Source: Desulfobacterales bacterium (lineage in GTDB: Bacteria > Desulfobacterota > Desulfobacteria > Desulfobacterales > JALSRD01). Taken from it: DNA of 64,000 nt. Shown here piece after piece: positions 63,576-64,000 of this stretch. Within the stretch, counting starts at the first letter, position 1; each line of letters begins with the position of its first letter. The notes under the pieces were generated by a model. That model did not search any database, was not told the DNA's origin, and saw nothing but the letters and a program-made list of their open reading frames with translations. Where the stretch lies: assembly GCA_026984935.1 (NCBI GenBank), contig JALSRD010000006.1, positions 27,778 through 91,777 of the forward strand. The letters are read 5' to 3'. The position numbers and the translations under genes were made by a program.

Positions 63576-64000
63576 TCACGGCGCCCTGACGGTAATGGGC
63601 ACCCTGGCCAGCAGTTTGGCGCCGTATCCCAGGATGTAGCGCACCTCATAGGTGCCGGGCTTTTGGGGTGCCGTCAGTCTGGCCGGATTGCCACCGGAAA
63701 CATACGCCAGCCCGAGGTAGCTGTCGGGCGTCTGGTCCGGGCGGGCGATGGTGATCAGGTCGTCCGGGTTGCCGGGCCCCTGCCAGCGGGCCGTGAACCG
63801 GGACGCGGCCTTGACCGCCGCCGGCGCTTCGATTTTGGCGCTGACGGGCTGGACGGTGACGGACGCGCGGGCCAGCAGCTTGGCGCCGCGGCCCAGGATG
63901 TAGCGCACCTCGTAAGCGCCGGGGTCGGCGGGCGCGCGCAGTCTGGCCGGATTGCCACCGGAAACATACGCCAGCCCGAGATAGCTGTCGGGCGTCTGGT
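63576..64000 (-). CDS. C-terminal part of a protein with 88-residue tandem repeats (cut by window edge)
   Basis: At least 141 codons, open to the right edge, ending at 63576. The visible part holds one full and one partial copy of an 88-residue repeat (period 264 bases), with GLAYVSGGNPARL, YEVRYILG, GAKLLAR and ITV/VTV elements. Such beta-rich repeats occur at the C termini of some VWA-domain exported proteins, so a surface or periplasmic role is possible. The start and the rest of the gene lie outside the window. Confidence 0.75.
   Translation of the reverse strand, partial: QTPDSYLGLAYVSGGNPARLRAPADPGAYEVRYILGRGAKLLARASVTVQPVSAKIEAPAAVKAASRFTARWQGPGNPDDLITIARPDQTPDSYLGLAYVSGGNPARLTAPQKPGTYEVRYILGYGAKLLARVPITVRAP

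Overview
This 64-kb, GC-rich window looks like a chromosomal segment from an anaerobic, metabolically flexible bacterium. The best fit is Desulfobacterota (Desulfosarcina-like), inferred from the gene mix rather than from any marker gene: a KorDABC-type 2-oxoacid:ferredoxin oxidoreductase, a glycyl-radical enzyme with its activase, NifA-like sigma-54 regulation, a long-form PurN, a PrkA/YeaH/SpoVR cluster and a NarGHJI nitrate reductase. No rRNA, tRNA, CRISPR array or prophage was seen. The gene strings are ordinary operons, and mobile DNA is limited to small non-autonomous repeats.

Left part (1-12.4 kb): a possible partial gene at the edge, thioredoxin (with a consensus promoter), purN, then a partner-switching signalling set (response regulator-PP2C phosphatase, STAS antagonist, RsbW-like kinase) with glycogen phosphorylase embedded in it. 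An rfbB-like dehydratase, an HDOD-GAF-GGDEF protein, a TraB/PrgY membrane protein, a MITE-like repeat and an orphan NorQ/CbbQ-type AAA+ ATPase paired with an unknown protein follow. That unknown gene ends inside an 8-bp microsatellite.

Middle-left (12.4-33.5 kb): a DHFR/RibD-like reductase, a HypD-like glycyl-radical enzyme and its activase, divergent from a five-gene branched-chain amino-acid ABC transporter (livGKHMF). Then come nicotinamidase and nicotinate phosphoribosyltransferase (NAD salvage), a three-gene envelope cluster (TPR lipoprotein, coiled-coil membrane protein, AAA ATPase fused to an OmpA domain), korDABC, mltG and a DUF2062 membrane protein.

Middle-right (33.6-49 kb): an ADP-ribosylglycohydrolase-like protein, a free-standing ThrRS-type editing domain, a PfkB sugar/nucleoside kinase, endonuclease III and a GAF/sigma-54 activator. 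A TPP-riboswitch-controlled thiM-thiE-thiL operon follows, in which thiE has lost its central half. Next is a stress-type operon of two PrkA kinases, a YeaH/DUF444 protein and SpoVR.

Right part (49-64 kb): molybdenum-cofactor genes (moaB, mobA, a short moaE, moaC), rmuC, and mltA, whose stop codon is supplied by a 160-bp IS66-type MITE. Then comes a nitrate-respiration block read leftwards: narG, narH, a 426-bp unexplained gap, narJ, narI, narK and an unusual His-substituted ferredoxin. The cofactor genes next to narGHJI make functional sense, because NarG needs bis-MGD. The window closes with a small secreted protein and the 3' end of a protein built of 88-residue repeats.
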